A DNA stretch of 39,081 nt from Actinomadura sp. KC06 (lineage in GTDB: Bacteria; Actinomycetota; Actinomycetes; Streptosporangiales; Streptosporangiaceae). The DNA is taken from NCBI RefSeq assembly GCF_004348735.1, contig NZ_SMKT01000088.1, positions 1-39,081 on the forward strand, written 5' to 3'. The notes under the pieces are model-generated. The model saw only the letters and a program-made list of their open reading frames with translations. It had not been told where the DNA came from and did not search any database. Position 1 is the first letter of the stretch. Each line of letters starts with the position of its first letter. Below are positions 1-8,134 of the stretch, one piece after another. A program made the translations under genes and the position numbers.

Positions 1-2
1 GT

Positions 3-905
3 ACACGGACGTCCCCGCTGGCGATGGTGCAGGCCCGGAGCGTGGCCGGGCGGCTGGAAGAGCTGGCCGATGTCCAGGTCGAGGTGGTCGGGATTCAGAC
101 GGCCGGGGATCGGCATCGGGGTCACCTGGGTGAATTGGGCGGCAAGGGCGCGTTCATGCGCGAGATCGATCGGGCGTTGGTGACCGGTCAGGTCGATATC
201 GCGGTCCACTGCCTCAAGGACGTGCCCGGCGATGTTCCGCGCCCGGATGGGCTGGTGTTCGCCGCCTACGTGGAGCGTGACGACACCGCCGACGTGATGC
301 TGTTCCCGATGGCGAGCAAGATCCAGTGCATGGCCGATCTCCCGACGGGGGCGCGGGTGGGAACGTCGGCGGTGCGGCGGCGTGCGCAGCTCGGGCGGAT
401 CCGGCCTGATCTGCGGGTCGAGTACCTGCGCGGCAACGTCAATTCCCGCCTCGGACGGCTGGACGCGGGCGAGGAGTTCGACGCCATCGTGCTGGCGCGG
501 GCGAGTCTGGCGCGGCTGGGCATCGACCGGGCAGGCGAAATACTCGACATCATTCCGGCCGTGGGCGCGGGCGTGCTGGCGGTGGACTGCCGCCGCGCTG
601 ATCCCGACATCGTGGAACTGGTGCGGCTGCTGGACCACCACGACACCCGGCGATGCGTGAGCGCGGAGCGCACGATGCTGCACGGGTTGCAGGGGCATTG
701 CAACAGCCCGATCGCGGGGCATGCGCGGCTGGAGCGGGACGGGCGGTTGGCCTTGCGCGGGATGGTCTTCACCCGAGACGGGTCCGAGTTCGTGCACTCG
801 CACGAATGGTCAGCGCCGGACAAGGGCGAGGATCTGGGCGCGTACGTGGCGGGCGATCTGCTCCGCAAAGGCGCCCGCGACCTGATCGACGGTATCCCGC
901 ACTGA
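3..905 (+). CDS. hemC: Hydroxymethylbilane synthase (porphobilinogen deaminase), divergent, 5' end cut off
   Basis: The enzyme polymerises four porphobilinogen molecules into hydroxymethylbilane in the cytosolic tetrapyrrole pathway. The reading frame is open from base 3, and the first visible residues (TRTSPLA) match the conserved N-terminal RGSPLA-type motif, so roughly ten codons lie outside the window. The ATG at 24 is internal. Family motifs are visible in order: LKDVP with the catalytic Asp, GTSAVRRRAQL, LRGNVNSRL, and the dipyrromethane-cofactor cysteine in GHCNSPIAGHA. The sequence departs from ordinary actinobacterial HemC in places: AVGAGVLAVDC replaces the usual APGQGALAVEC type, and GHCNSP replaces GGCxxP. 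The catalytic residues are all present, so an active enzyme is likely. It may be a second paralogue rather than the housekeeping copy, because no other heme gene follows it. What lies upstream is not visible. Confidence 0.85.
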   Translation, partial: TRTSPLAMVQARSVAGRLEELADVQVEVVGIQTAGDRHRGHLGELGGKGAFMREIDRALVTGQVDIAVHCLKDVPGDVPRPDGLVFAAYVERDDTADVMLFPMASKIQCMADLPTGARVGTSAVRRRAQLGRIRPDLRVEYLRGNVNSRLGRLDAGEEFDAIVLARASLARLGIDRAGEILDIIPAVGAGVLAVDCRRADPDIVELVRLLDHHDTRRCVSAERTMLHGLQGHCNSPIAGHARLERDGRLALRGMVFTRDGSEFVHSHEWSAPDKGEDLGAYVAGDLLRKGARDLIDGIPH

Positions 906-974
906 AAGGAACGCGTCACCTTCTGCGGTGCTCGCCCGTCTGCGTGGGGAACACGTGGACATCGAGGGGTGAGC

Positions 975-1325
975 ATGCACGTCGCATACATCGTCGTCAC
1001 CGTTGTGACGATCTTGGCCAATGCCGCGATCGTCGTCGCCGACCTGGCCAGAGCCCGCTTCGTCCTCGCCAACGGGGCCGAAGTGGGGGTGCCGCAGTGG
1101 TCGATTCCGGGCCTGGCCGCGCTCAAGGCCGCCGGGGCGGCGGGGCTCGTGCTCGGCCTGCTGGGGCTCGACCTGATCGGCATCGCCGCGGCGGCCGGGC
1201 TCGTGGCCTTCTTCGTCGGGGCGGTGGGCCTTCACCTGCGGACTCGCGTCCTGCACAACATCGCGTTTCCGGGCACCTACCTCGCCTTGGCCGTCGCGTC
1301 CCTCACGCTCGCCGCCGCACAATAG
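975..1325 (+). CDS. DoxX-like small membrane protein
   Basis: A 116-residue hydrophobic protein with about four predicted transmembrane helices and the sequence style of the DoxX-like/DoxX_2 family. Those proteins are inner-membrane proteins, some linked to redox balance; the substrate is unknown here. I chose the ATG at 975 because a GAGGGG Shine-Dalgarno sequence sits five bases upstream; an in-frame GTG at 969 overlaps that site and is less likely. It lies 69 bases after the hemC-like gene on the same strand, so cotranscription is possible. It converges on the cupin gene with only nine bases between the stop codons. Family assignment is by general resemblance, so the function remains unassigned. 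Confidence 0.72.
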   Translation: MHVAYIVVTVVTILANAAIVVADLARARFVLANGAEVGVPQWSIPGLAALKAAGAAGLVLGLLGLDLIGIAAAAGLVAFFVGAVGLHLRTRVLHNIAFPGTYLALAVASLTLAAAQ

Positions 1326-1334
1326 GACGCCCGG

Positions 1335-1742
1335 CTAAGCCTGGCGCCATTCTGGGATGGCGCCGGGGGCGTGCAGGCAGAAGTCCGGGGCGCCTTCCAA
1401 CGCCTTTTCCTCGCCGCCCGGGGTGTAGGTGACGATCAGGCGGAGCGGACGCCACGTCGTGTTGTACGTGGAATGCCACACGCCTTTCGGGATGTGGACG
1501 GCGTCGCCCTCGCGGATGATGAACGGGTCGCCGTCGTCCACCATCTGCGTCGCCTCGCCGGAGATCACGTAGATGACCTCCTCCGCGTTCGGATGGTTGT
1601 GGCGCGCGTGCCCCTGGCCGGGGTTGACGATCACCTCGCCCAGCGTGCTGCTCGCGCCCGGCACGCCGGACGGTGTGACGAACCATTTGATCGAGCCCCA
1701 GTCGAAGGTCATCGTGGTCACGTCGCCGGGATTCACCAGCAT
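1335..1742 (-). CDS. Single-domain cupin protein
   Basis: A 135-residue small beta-barrel cupin. Both cupin motifs are present: motif 1 around residues 44-56 with His48, His50 and Glu54, and motif 2 around 79-94 (G-x5-P-x-G-x2-H) with His90. This gives the full 3-His/1-Glu metal site, so a metal-dependent enzyme or sugar/small-molecule binder is possible. Its ATG directly abuts the TGA of the upstream TIM-barrel gene (TGAATG), which implies translational coupling and a shared job with the Tm-1-like and TIM-barrel proteins. The substrate is unknown. As the last gene of the three-gene operon it may process or bind the small molecule the other two handle; that is inference. Confidence 0.85.
   Translation of the reverse strand: MLVNPGDVTTMTFDWGSIKWFVTPSGVPGASSTLGEVIVNPGQGHARHNHPNAEEVIYVISGEATQMVDDGDPFIIREGDAVHIPKGVWHSTYNTTWRPLRLIVTYTPGGEEKALEGAPDFCLHAPGAIPEWRQA
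1340..1367. terminator. Hairpin between convergent genes (candidate bidirectional terminator)
   Basis: GGCGCCAT (1343-1350) and ATGGCGCC (1357-1364) form perfect 8-bp arms around a 6-base loop. Flanking CC/GG and one wobble pair extend the stem to about 11 bp. It lies in the last codons of the cupin gene, just past the DoxX-like stop, where a terminator for both convergent genes would be expected. There is no U-tract, as is common in high-GC actinomycetes. Confidence 0.45.
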
Positions 1743-2564
1743 TCAAAGCTCCAGGTTCTTGAAGGCGGCCACCTGCTGTGTGATGGCCCGCTCGGTCGGC
1801 AGCCGTTCGACGGAGGAGGCGCCGAAGAAGCCCACGACTCCGTGTGTTCGGGACAGGACGTAGGCGGCGTCTTCCGGTTCCGCGATGGGGCCGCCGTGGC
1901 AGAGGACGAGCACGTCGGGACGGACGGCGGCCGCCGCGTCCCGCATCGCCTGCACCCGCTCGACGGCCTCGTCCAGCGTCAGCGCGGTGCCCGCGCCGAT
2001 GCTGCCCTTGGTGGTGAGCCCGACGTGCGGGACGAGGACGTCCGCGCCCGCCTCGGCCATCGCCCGCGCCTGGTCCTCGTCGAAGACGTACGGGGCGGTG
2101 ACGAGGTCGCGCTCGTGCGCGAGCCGCACCATTTCGATTTCCAGGTCGTACCCCATTCCGGTCTCTTCGAGGTTCTGCCGGAACACCCCGTCGTAGAGGC
2201 CGACCGTCGGGAAGTTCTGTACTCCTGCGAAGCCCATCGCCTTGAGTTCGTCGAGGAAGACGGGCATCAGGCGGAAGGGGTCGGTGCCGCAGACTCCGGC
2301 CAGAACGGGGGTGTCCTTTACTACCGGCAGGACTTCGGACGCCATTTCCACGACGATCTGGTTCGCGTCCCCGTACGGGAGGAGCCCGGCGAGCGAGCCG
2401 CGTCCCGCCATCCGGTAGCGGCCCGAGTTGTAGATGATGATCAGGTCGACGCCGCCGGACTCCGCGCACTTGGCGGACAGGCCCGTGCCCGCCCCCGCGC
2501 CGATGACGGGCTGCCCTTCGGCGACGGCCGCGCGCAGCCGTGCCAGGACGTCCTGCCGGTTCAT
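1743..2564 (-). CDS. TIM-barrel protein of the PEP hydrolase-like/Tm-1 C-terminal family (PF09370 type)
   Basis: A 273-residue TIM-barrel protein. Conserved stretches include GAGAGTGLSAKCAE (about 22-35) and YNSGRYRMAGRGSL (about 45-58), followed by the barrel motifs VLAGVCGTDPF, GFAGVQNFPTVG, LVPHVGLTTKG and VLCHGGPI. The family is annotated as phosphoenolpyruvate hydrolase-like or TIM-barrel signal transduction, with little biochemistry. In the tomato Tm-1 protein this module is fused behind a UPF0261 domain; here the two are separate genes. The ATG at 2564 overlaps the Tm-1-like stop (ATGA), which fixes the start and rules out the longer open frame that runs into the upstream gene. The product probably works with the upstream ATP-binding protein and the downstream cupin. 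Confidence 0.85.
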   Translation of the reverse strand: MNRQDVLARLRAAVAEGQPVIGAGAGTGLSAKCAESGGVDLIIIYNSGRYRMAGRGSLAGLLPYGDANQIVVEMASEVLPVVKDTPVLAGVCGTDPFRLMPVFLDELKAMGFAGVQNFPTVGLYDGVFRQNLEETGMGYDLEIEMVRLAHERDLVTAPYVFDEDQARAMAEAGADVLVPHVGLTTKGSIGAGTALTLDEAVERVQAMRDAAAAVRPDVLVLCHGGPIAEPEDAAYVLSRTHGVVGFFGASSVERLPTERAITQQVAAFKNLEL

Positions 2565-3757
2565 GCCGATCCCTCCGTGATCATCCGGTGCAGCCGGTCG
2601 GCCATCGCGCGTCCGAACGCCGGATCGTTGATGTTCACGTCGAGCCGCTCCGTCTCCACGGCGCCCTCCATCGCCGCGAAGCACGCCTCGTCCGCCTTCG
2701 GATCATGGAAGGGCAGGCCGGGCGCGTCCAGCGCCGACACGCCCCCGAGCGGGATGAACAGGCTGGTGGGGCCGGTCGCGGCGGCCAGTTTCGCGGCCAC
2801 GCGGCGTCCCAGCTCGGCCATCTCGTCCGGGGTCGTCCGCATGAGCGTGACGGTCGGGTTGTGGACGTACAGGTTCCGTCCCGCGAACCGTTCCGGGACG
2901 GTCTCGCGCGGCCCGAAGTTGACCATGTCCAGCGCGCCGGGCGCCACGACCTGCGGCACGCCGAGCCGTCCCGCGGCCGTGAGCCGCTCGGGACCGGCCG
3001 ACAGGACGCCGCCGACCAGGTCGTCCGCCAGCTCGGTCGTGGTCAGGTCGAGCACCCCGGCGAGCAGGCCGCTCTCCACGAGCCCTTCAAGGGCCCGGCC
3101 GCCGGCTCCGGTCGCGTGGAAGACCAGGACCTCGTAGCCCAGCTCGTCCAGGCGTTCGCGGGCGGCGTCCACCGCCGGTGTCGTGACGCCGAACATCGAC
3201 GCCCCGACCAGCGGGCGCTCCTCCGCCGACGGGGCCGGGACGTGCGCCTTCGCCATCCCGGCCGCCGCTGCCGCCGCGTTGCCGAGGATGAGCCGCGACA
3301 CCCGGTTCACGCCCGCGATGTCGACGACGCTGTACATCATCGTGACGTCCTTGGCACCCACGTACGGGGTCACGCCCCCGGACGCCATCGTGGACACGAT
3401 CAGCTTGGGCAGCCCGATCGGCAGGTCCCGGACGGCACGCGCCGCGATGGACGACCCGCCGCTCCCGCCGACCGCGAGGACGGCGTCCACCCGTTCCAGC
3501 CCGGCGAGCACGGCCGCCGCGCCCTCCCCCATGGCCGTGACCGCCGCGCCGCGGTCGCCCGCGTCCCGCAGCGCTTCCAACGTCGCGCCACCGGCCCGCG
3601 CGACCTCTTCGGCGGAGACGTCGGCGTCCACCTCGGACGGCCCGATCCCGGTGTCGACCAGCACCACATCGCAGCCCAGCTCCCGGACCCGGTCACGCAG
3701 CCACGCGTACTCCGCCCCCTTGGTGTCGAGCGTCCCCACCAGTACGACAGTCGCCAT
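2561..3757 (-). CDS. Tm-1-like ATP-binding domain protein (UPF0261/PF06792)
   Basis: A 398-residue protein of the UPF0261/Tm-1-like family, the usual length for the stand-alone bacterial form. Visible family signatures are GTLDTKG (8-14), VDTGIGP, the glycine-rich nucleotide site around GGSGG (97-101), IGLPKLIVSTMASG (about 114-127) and a later FHATGAGGRALE segment. Plant Tm-1 homologues bind ATP and inhibit a tobamovirus replication protein; the native bacterial and plant role is unknown. A clear GGGAGGGG ribosome site lies just before the ATG. The gene overlaps the TIM-barrel gene by four bases and begins 53 bases after the ABC ATPase stop on the same strand, so readthrough from the ABC operon cannot be excluded. 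Confidence 0.9.
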   Translation of the reverse strand: MATVVLVGTLDTKGAEYAWLRDRVRELGCDVVLVDTGIGPSEVDADVSAEEVARAGGATLEALRDAGDRGAAVTAMGEGAAAVLAGLERVDAVLAVGGSGGSSIAARAVRDLPIGLPKLIVSTMASGGVTPYVGAKDVTMMYSVVDIAGVNRVSRLILGNAAAAAAGMAKAHVPAPSAEERPLVGASMFGVTTPAVDAARERLDELGYEVLVFHATGAGGRALEGLVESGLLAGVLDLTTTELADDLVGGVLSAGPERLTAAGRLGVPQVVAPGALDMVNFGPRETVPERFAGRNLYVHNPTVTLMRTTPDEMAELGRRVAAKLAAATGPTSLFIPLGGVSALDAPGLPFHDPKADEACFAAMEGAVETERLDVNINDPAFGRAMADRLHRMITEGSA

Positions 3758-3810
3758 ACGCCCCTCCCATCCCGGTACCGATTCCCCGGACGTTCAGAGG
3801 GCAACCGGCA

Positions 3811-4509
3811 TCAGCTCGGGGCGGGCACAGGGGTTTCGGTCGTCACGCCGTCTTCCAGGTTGAGGACGCGGTCGGCCTCGGCCAGGAGAGCCTCGTCGTG
3901 GGTGGCGACGATGACGGTGACGCCCTCGCTGGAGACGACGGCGCGCAGCAGCGGCATGATCGCGGCGGCGGTCTCGGAGTCGAGCTGGCCGGTGGGCTCG
4001 TCCGCCAGCAGCAGGCGGGGGCGGTTGGCCAGGGCGCGGGCGATCGCGACGCGCTGGCGCTGGCCGCCGGACAGCTCGTACGGACGCTGAGCGGCATGGT
4101 CGGCCAGGCCGACAAGCCCCAGCAGGATGCGGACGCGTTCGTCGCGTTCCGCAGGAGGAGTCCGGACGAGCCGCAGCGGAATCTCGACGTTCTCCGCAGC
4201 CGACAGCACAGGGATCAGGCCGTGCGACTGGAACACGTAGCCGATGTGGTCGCGGCGCAGGGCGAGAAGCTCGTCCTCGCTGAGGGCGCCGACGTCGCCG
4301 CCGTTCACGCGGACGGTCCCGCCGTCCGGGGTTTCGAGGCCGCCTATCAGGTTCAGCAGGGTCGTCTTCCCCGAGCCCGAGCGTCCCTTGATCGCGACCA
4401 GCTCACCGGCCGCGACGGTGAACGACGCGCCGCGCAGAGCGGGCACCTCCAGGTCGCCGGTGCGGAAGGTGCGGGTGAGCGCCTCCACGACCACCATCGG
4501 GTCAGTCAT
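3811..4509 (-). CDS. ABC transporter ATP-binding protein (LolD/MacB type)
   Basis: A 232-residue nucleotide-binding subunit with all key motifs: Walker A GRSGSGKTT (42-50), a Q-loop near YVFQSHG (about 91-97), the signature LSGGQRQR (146-153), Walker B LLLADEPTG (166-174), and the switch histidine in VATHD. The motif spacing and short length match the LolD/MacB/FtsE group, which powers FtsX-type permeases rather than importers. Its start overlaps the end of the preceding ATPase gene by eight bases, so it is the last gene of the four-gene ABC operon. It presumably energises one of the two large permeases encoded upstream; which one cannot be told from sequence. Confidence 0.95.
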   Translation of the reverse strand: MTDPMVVVEALTRTFRTGDLEVPALRGASFTVAAGELVAIKGRSGSGKTTLLNLIGGLETPDGGTVRVNGGDVGALSEDELLALRRDHIGYVFQSHGLIPVLSAAENVEIPLRLVRTPPAERDERVRILLGLVGLADHAAQRPYELSGGQRQRVAIARALANRPRLLLADEPTGQLDSETAAAIMPLLRAVVSSEGVTVIVATHDEALLAEADRVLNLEDGVTTETPVPAPS

Positions 4510-5467
4510 CGCTCTCCTCCCGGTCGGCCGTCCGGTCGGGCCAGACGCCGACGTGGTCGGGCTCCAGGTTGAGCCGGACGCGGTCGCGCATGTCCAGGGC
4601 CGCGGTGAACCCCTTGGGGAGCTGGACGCGCCCGGCGCGGTCGAGCACGGCGTACTCCTCGGCGGTCCGGGTGCCGTCCGCGGCGGAGCGGCGGCGGACC
4701 TCGCTGCTGGTGCGGCCGTCGCGGATGCCGATCGTCCGGTCGACGCGCTCGGTCACCTGCTTGTCGTGGGTGACGACGACGACCGTGGTGCCGAGCTCCT
4801 CGTTGACGCGGCGGAGCGCGGTGAAGACCTCGGTGGCGGTGGCGGTGTCGAGCTCGCCGGTGGGCTCGTCGGCGAGGACGACGTGCGGCTCGTTGGCGAC
4901 GGCCACGGCGATCGCGATGCGCTGCTGCTGGCCGCCGGACAGCTCCTGCGGGCGGCGTCCGGCGCAGTCGCCGACGCCGAGCATGCCGAGCAGCTCGGCG
5001 GCGCGGGTGGCGCGCTCGCGGCGGGACCGTCCGGCGAACCGCATCGGCAGCGCGACGTTCTGCTCGGCCGTCAGGTACGGGAGGAGGTTGCGGGAGGTCT
5101 GCTGCCAGATGAACCCGACCTGCTCGCGCCGGAACCGCAGCCGTTCCTTGGACGCCATCGTCAGCAGGTCGGACCCGGCGACGCGGGCGACCCCGGCGGT
5201 GGGCACGTCCAGCCCGGACAGGATGTTCAGCAGCGTGGACTTCCCGGAGCCGGACGCCCCGACGATCGCGACCAGCTCGCCCGCGTCGACGAGCAGGTCG
5301 AGGCCCTGCAGCGCGACGACCTCGACGCCGTCGGTCTTGTAGATGCGGACGAGGTTGTCGCAGACGATGTGCGCGCCCTCGCCGTACACGGGGCCGCGTT
5401 CGGCGGCGCGCCGCTCAAGCTCGGCCAGATCGGGTGCGTTGATGCTGCCGGGTGCGTTGGTGCTCAT
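4502..5467 (-). CDS. ABC transporter ATP-binding protein with C-terminal AbrB-like tail
   Basis: A 321-residue ATPase of the LolD/MacB group. Walker A is GASGSGKST (70-78), the signature is LSGGQQQR (176-183), Walker B is VVLADEPTG (196-204), and the switch histidine is at about 234. It has about 38 extra residues before the ABC core and about 70 after it. Residues about 270-308 read EEYAVLDRAGRVQLPKGF..., then a DRVRLNLEPDHV strand; this resembles the swapped-hairpin AbrB/SpoVT fold (D-x-x-G-R-V-x-(L/I)-P-K). That resemblance is by eye. The tail could mediate dimerisation or regulation. The ATG overlaps the 865-residue permease stop by four bases, so the pair is translationally coupled. Confidence 0.93.
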   Translation of the reverse strand: MSTNAPGSINAPDLAELERRAAERGPVYGEGAHIVCDNLVRIYKTDGVEVVALQGLDLLVDAGELVAIVGASGSGKSTLLNILSGLDVPTAGVARVAGSDLLTMASKERLRFRREQVGFIWQQTSRNLLPYLTAEQNVALPMRFAGRSRRERATRAAELLGMLGVGDCAGRRPQELSGGQQQRIAIAVAVANEPHVVLADEPTGELDTATATEVFTALRRVNEELGTTVVVVTHDKQVTERVDRTIGIRDGRTSSEVRRRSAADGTRTAEEYAVLDRAGRVQLPKGFTAALDMRDRVRLNLEPDHVGVWPDRTADREESDD

Positions 5468-8061
5468 TGGTCCCCCGTTCTCAGGACGGTTCCGGGGCGG
5501 GCGTCGAAGGCGCGGTCCACGGCGACGGCAGCGGCGGCGGCGAGGAGCAGCGCGCCGAGGAGGCCGAGCAGCGCGGGCAGGCTCGGGACGTGGGCGGTGA
5601 CGGCGTGGCCGCCGGTGTAGGGGCGCAGGTCCACGACCGGGCCGGTGATCTCGGGCAGCAGCAGCCCGAGCACCCAGCCGGCCCCGACCGCGCAGAACAG
5701 GACGGGCGCGATCTCCACGAGCGCGAGGCCGCGGCTCTGCCGCCGGCTGAGGCCGAGGGCCCGCAGGTGCGCGACGGTCCGGCCGCGGGCGCGGGCCCCG
5801 ACGACGAGGACGAGCAGGACGGCGAGGAGCCCGAACGCGCCGCCGATGAGGGAGCCGTCCCGGAACGTGTCGCGGACGACCGACACCAGCGGCACCCGGA
5901 CCATGCTCTCCAGCACGTCCTGGCGGAGCTGGACGCCCCGTCCGGGGGCGGCGGCGCGGAGCTTCCCCGCGTCCAGGCCGGGCCCGAAGACGAAGACCTG
6001 CGACGGGAAGCCGGTCGCGCCGGCGATGTCCTTGTACGGGACGACGATGTACGCGCTGCCCGGCAGCTGCCCCGGGAAGTGCTCGATCACGCCGGGCGCC
6101 TTGACGCGGATCGGGTCCATGCCGGCGCGGCTGAGCGTCGCGTCGCCGGGCCCCATCGTGCGGGCGGCGAGCGGCGAGGCCAGCGCGCCGGGCGCGGAGC
6201 CGGGGATTCCGGGCACGTCGGGCGCCAGGTCACGGTAGGCGCCGAGGTCCACGCCGACGACCGTCATGGGCGCCGTGTTCGACTCGGTCGTCACCTCCGT
6301 GATGACGCGGGCGCGCACGGCCCCGGTCACGCCGGGGACGGCGCGGACGCGGGCGAGGGTCGCCTCGTCCATCGGCCCGGCCTCGATGCGGGCGTCGGCG
6401 CCGACCTCGGCCCAGGACGCGCGTTCCTGCCCGGTCCGCAGGGCCGTGTCCACGGTCGCGGTGAAGCCCGCCACGGTGGCGGCGAGCAGCAGGACGACGA
6501 GCGGGAGCGCGCCGACGACGGTCTGCCGGGACGCGCGGGCGATCCCGATGAACGCGACCGCGCCGCGCCGCCGCCGCAGGAACGGCCCGGCGGCGCGCAG
6601 CAGGTACGGGTAGGCGCGCAGGACCAGCACGGCGAGCGCCGCGCCGAGCAGCACCGGCACGGCCGCGATCAGCGGGTCGGTGCCCGCCGTCTCCCCGCGC
6701 TGGCGCAGCAGCACGACGCCGATCACGGCGAGCGCGACGAGCAGCGCGTCCAGGACGAACCGCCGCCGCGACGGCCGTGCCGAGACCAGGTCGTCCCGGC
6801 GGCCCGACGACGAACCGACTCCGGCGCTGCGCTCCCGCAGGACCATGACGGCCGACACGGCGAGGACGGCGGCGACCGGCACGGCGACCGCGTAGATCGA
6901 ACCGGTTTGGGGCGCCCCGGCGTCGAGGAGGCGTCCGGCGGCGTATCCGAGCGCCGCGGACGGGACGGCGGCGAGCGCCGTCAGCCCGCAGGCTGGCAGG
7001 GCGAGCTGCCGCAGCGACGCGCCGCGGGCCCGCATCGTCCAGAGGACGGGCCGGAGCCGTTCCCCGAGCAGCCCGGCGGCCAGCAGCAGCACACCCGCCG
7101 CGACGGCGACGAGGCCGCCGAGCGCCAGCCCGAGGACGGACTCGGCGGCGCGGAGCTGGCCGGAGAAGGCGTTCAGCCGGTCGTCCAGCGCGGTCACGAC
7201 GGAGTTGCGGAAGATCCCGGTGCGGCCTTCGACGACGGAGCGGAAGGCGTCCATGTCGCCGGCGACGTCGCGGGCGCCGGCGGCGCTGATCGCGCCGGGG
7301 CGCACCGGGAACCGCCAGCTGAAGGTGAAGTACCGGCCGGGCGTGCGCGCGGCCCTGGCGTACCCGGCGCCGTCGATCAGCGCCGTGCCCGCGTCGGCCT
7401 CCAGGGCGTCCATGCGGTCGCCGGTCGACTCCCTCGTCGGGCGCAGGATCCGGGCGCGGGGCGACCAGTACGGGTCGGCGGCGTTCACCGGCTCGTACAG
7501 CCCGGTGATCTGGACGCGCAGCGTGGTCCCCGTGGGCGCGCCGCCCGCCGCGATGCGGTCGCCGACCTTGTAGCCGAGCCGGTCGGCGTAGGTTTTGGAG
7601 ACCATGACCCGCAGGTCTTCGCCGGGCTTCAGGTCGGCGCTGTAAGCGGGCGTCCCGGAGACGACGCGGACGCGTTCCCAGGCGCCGATGTCCCAGCCCA
7701 GGTAGAGGATCCTCGGCCGCGAGAACCGCCCCTCGATGTGCATGCGCTCGCTGGTGGCGGACGCCTCGGGCTGGCCCGTCACCCCGCGCAGGGACGACGG
7801 CATCAACTGCTGCCAGGTCAGGCCGTGGGAGACCAGCGCGTCCTCGCTCGGGACGGACGTCGTCGCGGCCATGTCCGCCGCCCGGCCCTCCACCCGGACG
7901 TCGGCGCCCGGCCCGGCCGCGCCCGCCGCGCTCCGGTCGTAACCGGCGGCCATGCGCGCCGGGACGGCGACGGCGAGCAGCGCCGACACCAGCGTCAGCA
8001 CGGCGAGCGCGACAAGCGGCGCCCACTGCGCCCGGACGAGCCGCAAGCCCCCTCCGCTCAT
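5464..8061 (-). CDS. FtsX/MacB-like ABC transporter permease (865 aa)
   Basis: A large integral membrane permease. There is an N-terminal transmembrane helix (about 15-35, VALAVLTLVSALLAVAVP), then a long extracytoplasmic MacB-like periplasmic-core region to about residue 290. A cluster of helices follows, then a second external segment, and three C-terminal helices with the typical FtsX ending (GGAFGLLAVLLVLVVGAR, then the cytoplasmic loop AHLRALGLSRRQSRG). This is the duplicated FtsX architecture. It couples to the downstream ATPases by ATGA overlap and likely moves lipids, peptides or antibiotics, or acts as a mechanotransducer; no substrate can be named. An adjacent hairpin repeat lies upstream, between this gene and the next permease. 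Confidence 0.92.
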   Translation of the reverse strand: MSGGGLRLVRAQWAPLVALAVLTLVSALLAVAVPARMAAGYDRSAAGAAGPGADVRVEGRAADMAATTSVPSEDALVSHGLTWQQLMPSSLRGVTGQPEASATSERMHIEGRFSRPRILYLGWDIGAWERVRVVSGTPAYSADLKPGEDLRVMVSKTYADRLGYKVGDRIAAGGAPTGTTLRVQITGLYEPVNAADPYWSPRARILRPTRESTGDRMDALEADAGTALIDGAGYARAARTPGRYFTFSWRFPVRPGAISAAGARDVAGDMDAFRSVVEGRTGIFRNSVVTALDDRLNAFSGQLRAAESVLGLALGGLVAVAAGVLLLAAGLLGERLRPVLWTMRARGASLRQLALPACGLTALAAVPSAALGYAAGRLLDAGAPQTGSIYAVAVPVAAVLAVSAVMVLRERSAGVGSSSGRRDDLVSARPSRRRFVLDALLVALAVIGVVLLRQRGETAGTDPLIAAVPVLLGAALAVLVLRAYPYLLRAAGPFLRRRRGAVAFIGIARASRQTVVGALPLVVLLLAATVAGFTATVDTALRTGQERASWAEVGADARIEAGPMDEATLARVRAVPGVTGAVRARVITEVTTESNTAPMTVVGVDLGAYRDLAPDVPGIPGSAPGALASPLAARTMGPGDATLSRAGMDPIRVKAPGVIEHFPGQLPGSAYIVVPYKDIAGATGFPSQVFVFGPGLDAGKLRAAAPGRGVQLRQDVLESMVRVPLVSVVRDTFRDGSLIGGAFGLLAVLLVLVVGARARGRTVAHLRALGLSRRQSRGLALVEIAPVLFCAVGAGWVLGLLLPEITGPVVDLRPYTGGHAVTAHVPSLPALLGLLGALLLAAAAAVAVDRAFDARPGTVLRTGDQ

Positions 8062-8074
8062 CGGTCCCTGCCTT

Positions 8075-8132
8075 TCTGGGGGGCGACCCCCAGACCCCCG
8101 CGTGGTCGGACCGATGATCCTCGCTCCGCTCC
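8075..8132. repeat. Dispersed palindromic repeat, copy A
   Basis: Perfect 8-bp arms (TCTGGGGG at 8075-8082, CCCCCAGA at 8087-8094) surround the loop GCGA. They are followed by CCCCCG and a GC-rich stretch ending GATCCTC-C-CC. The same arrangement occurs at 25341-25393. It fills the 73-base gap between the two permease genes, where it may act as an intercistronic mRNA hairpin. Confidence 0.6.
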
Positions 8133-8134
8133 GG

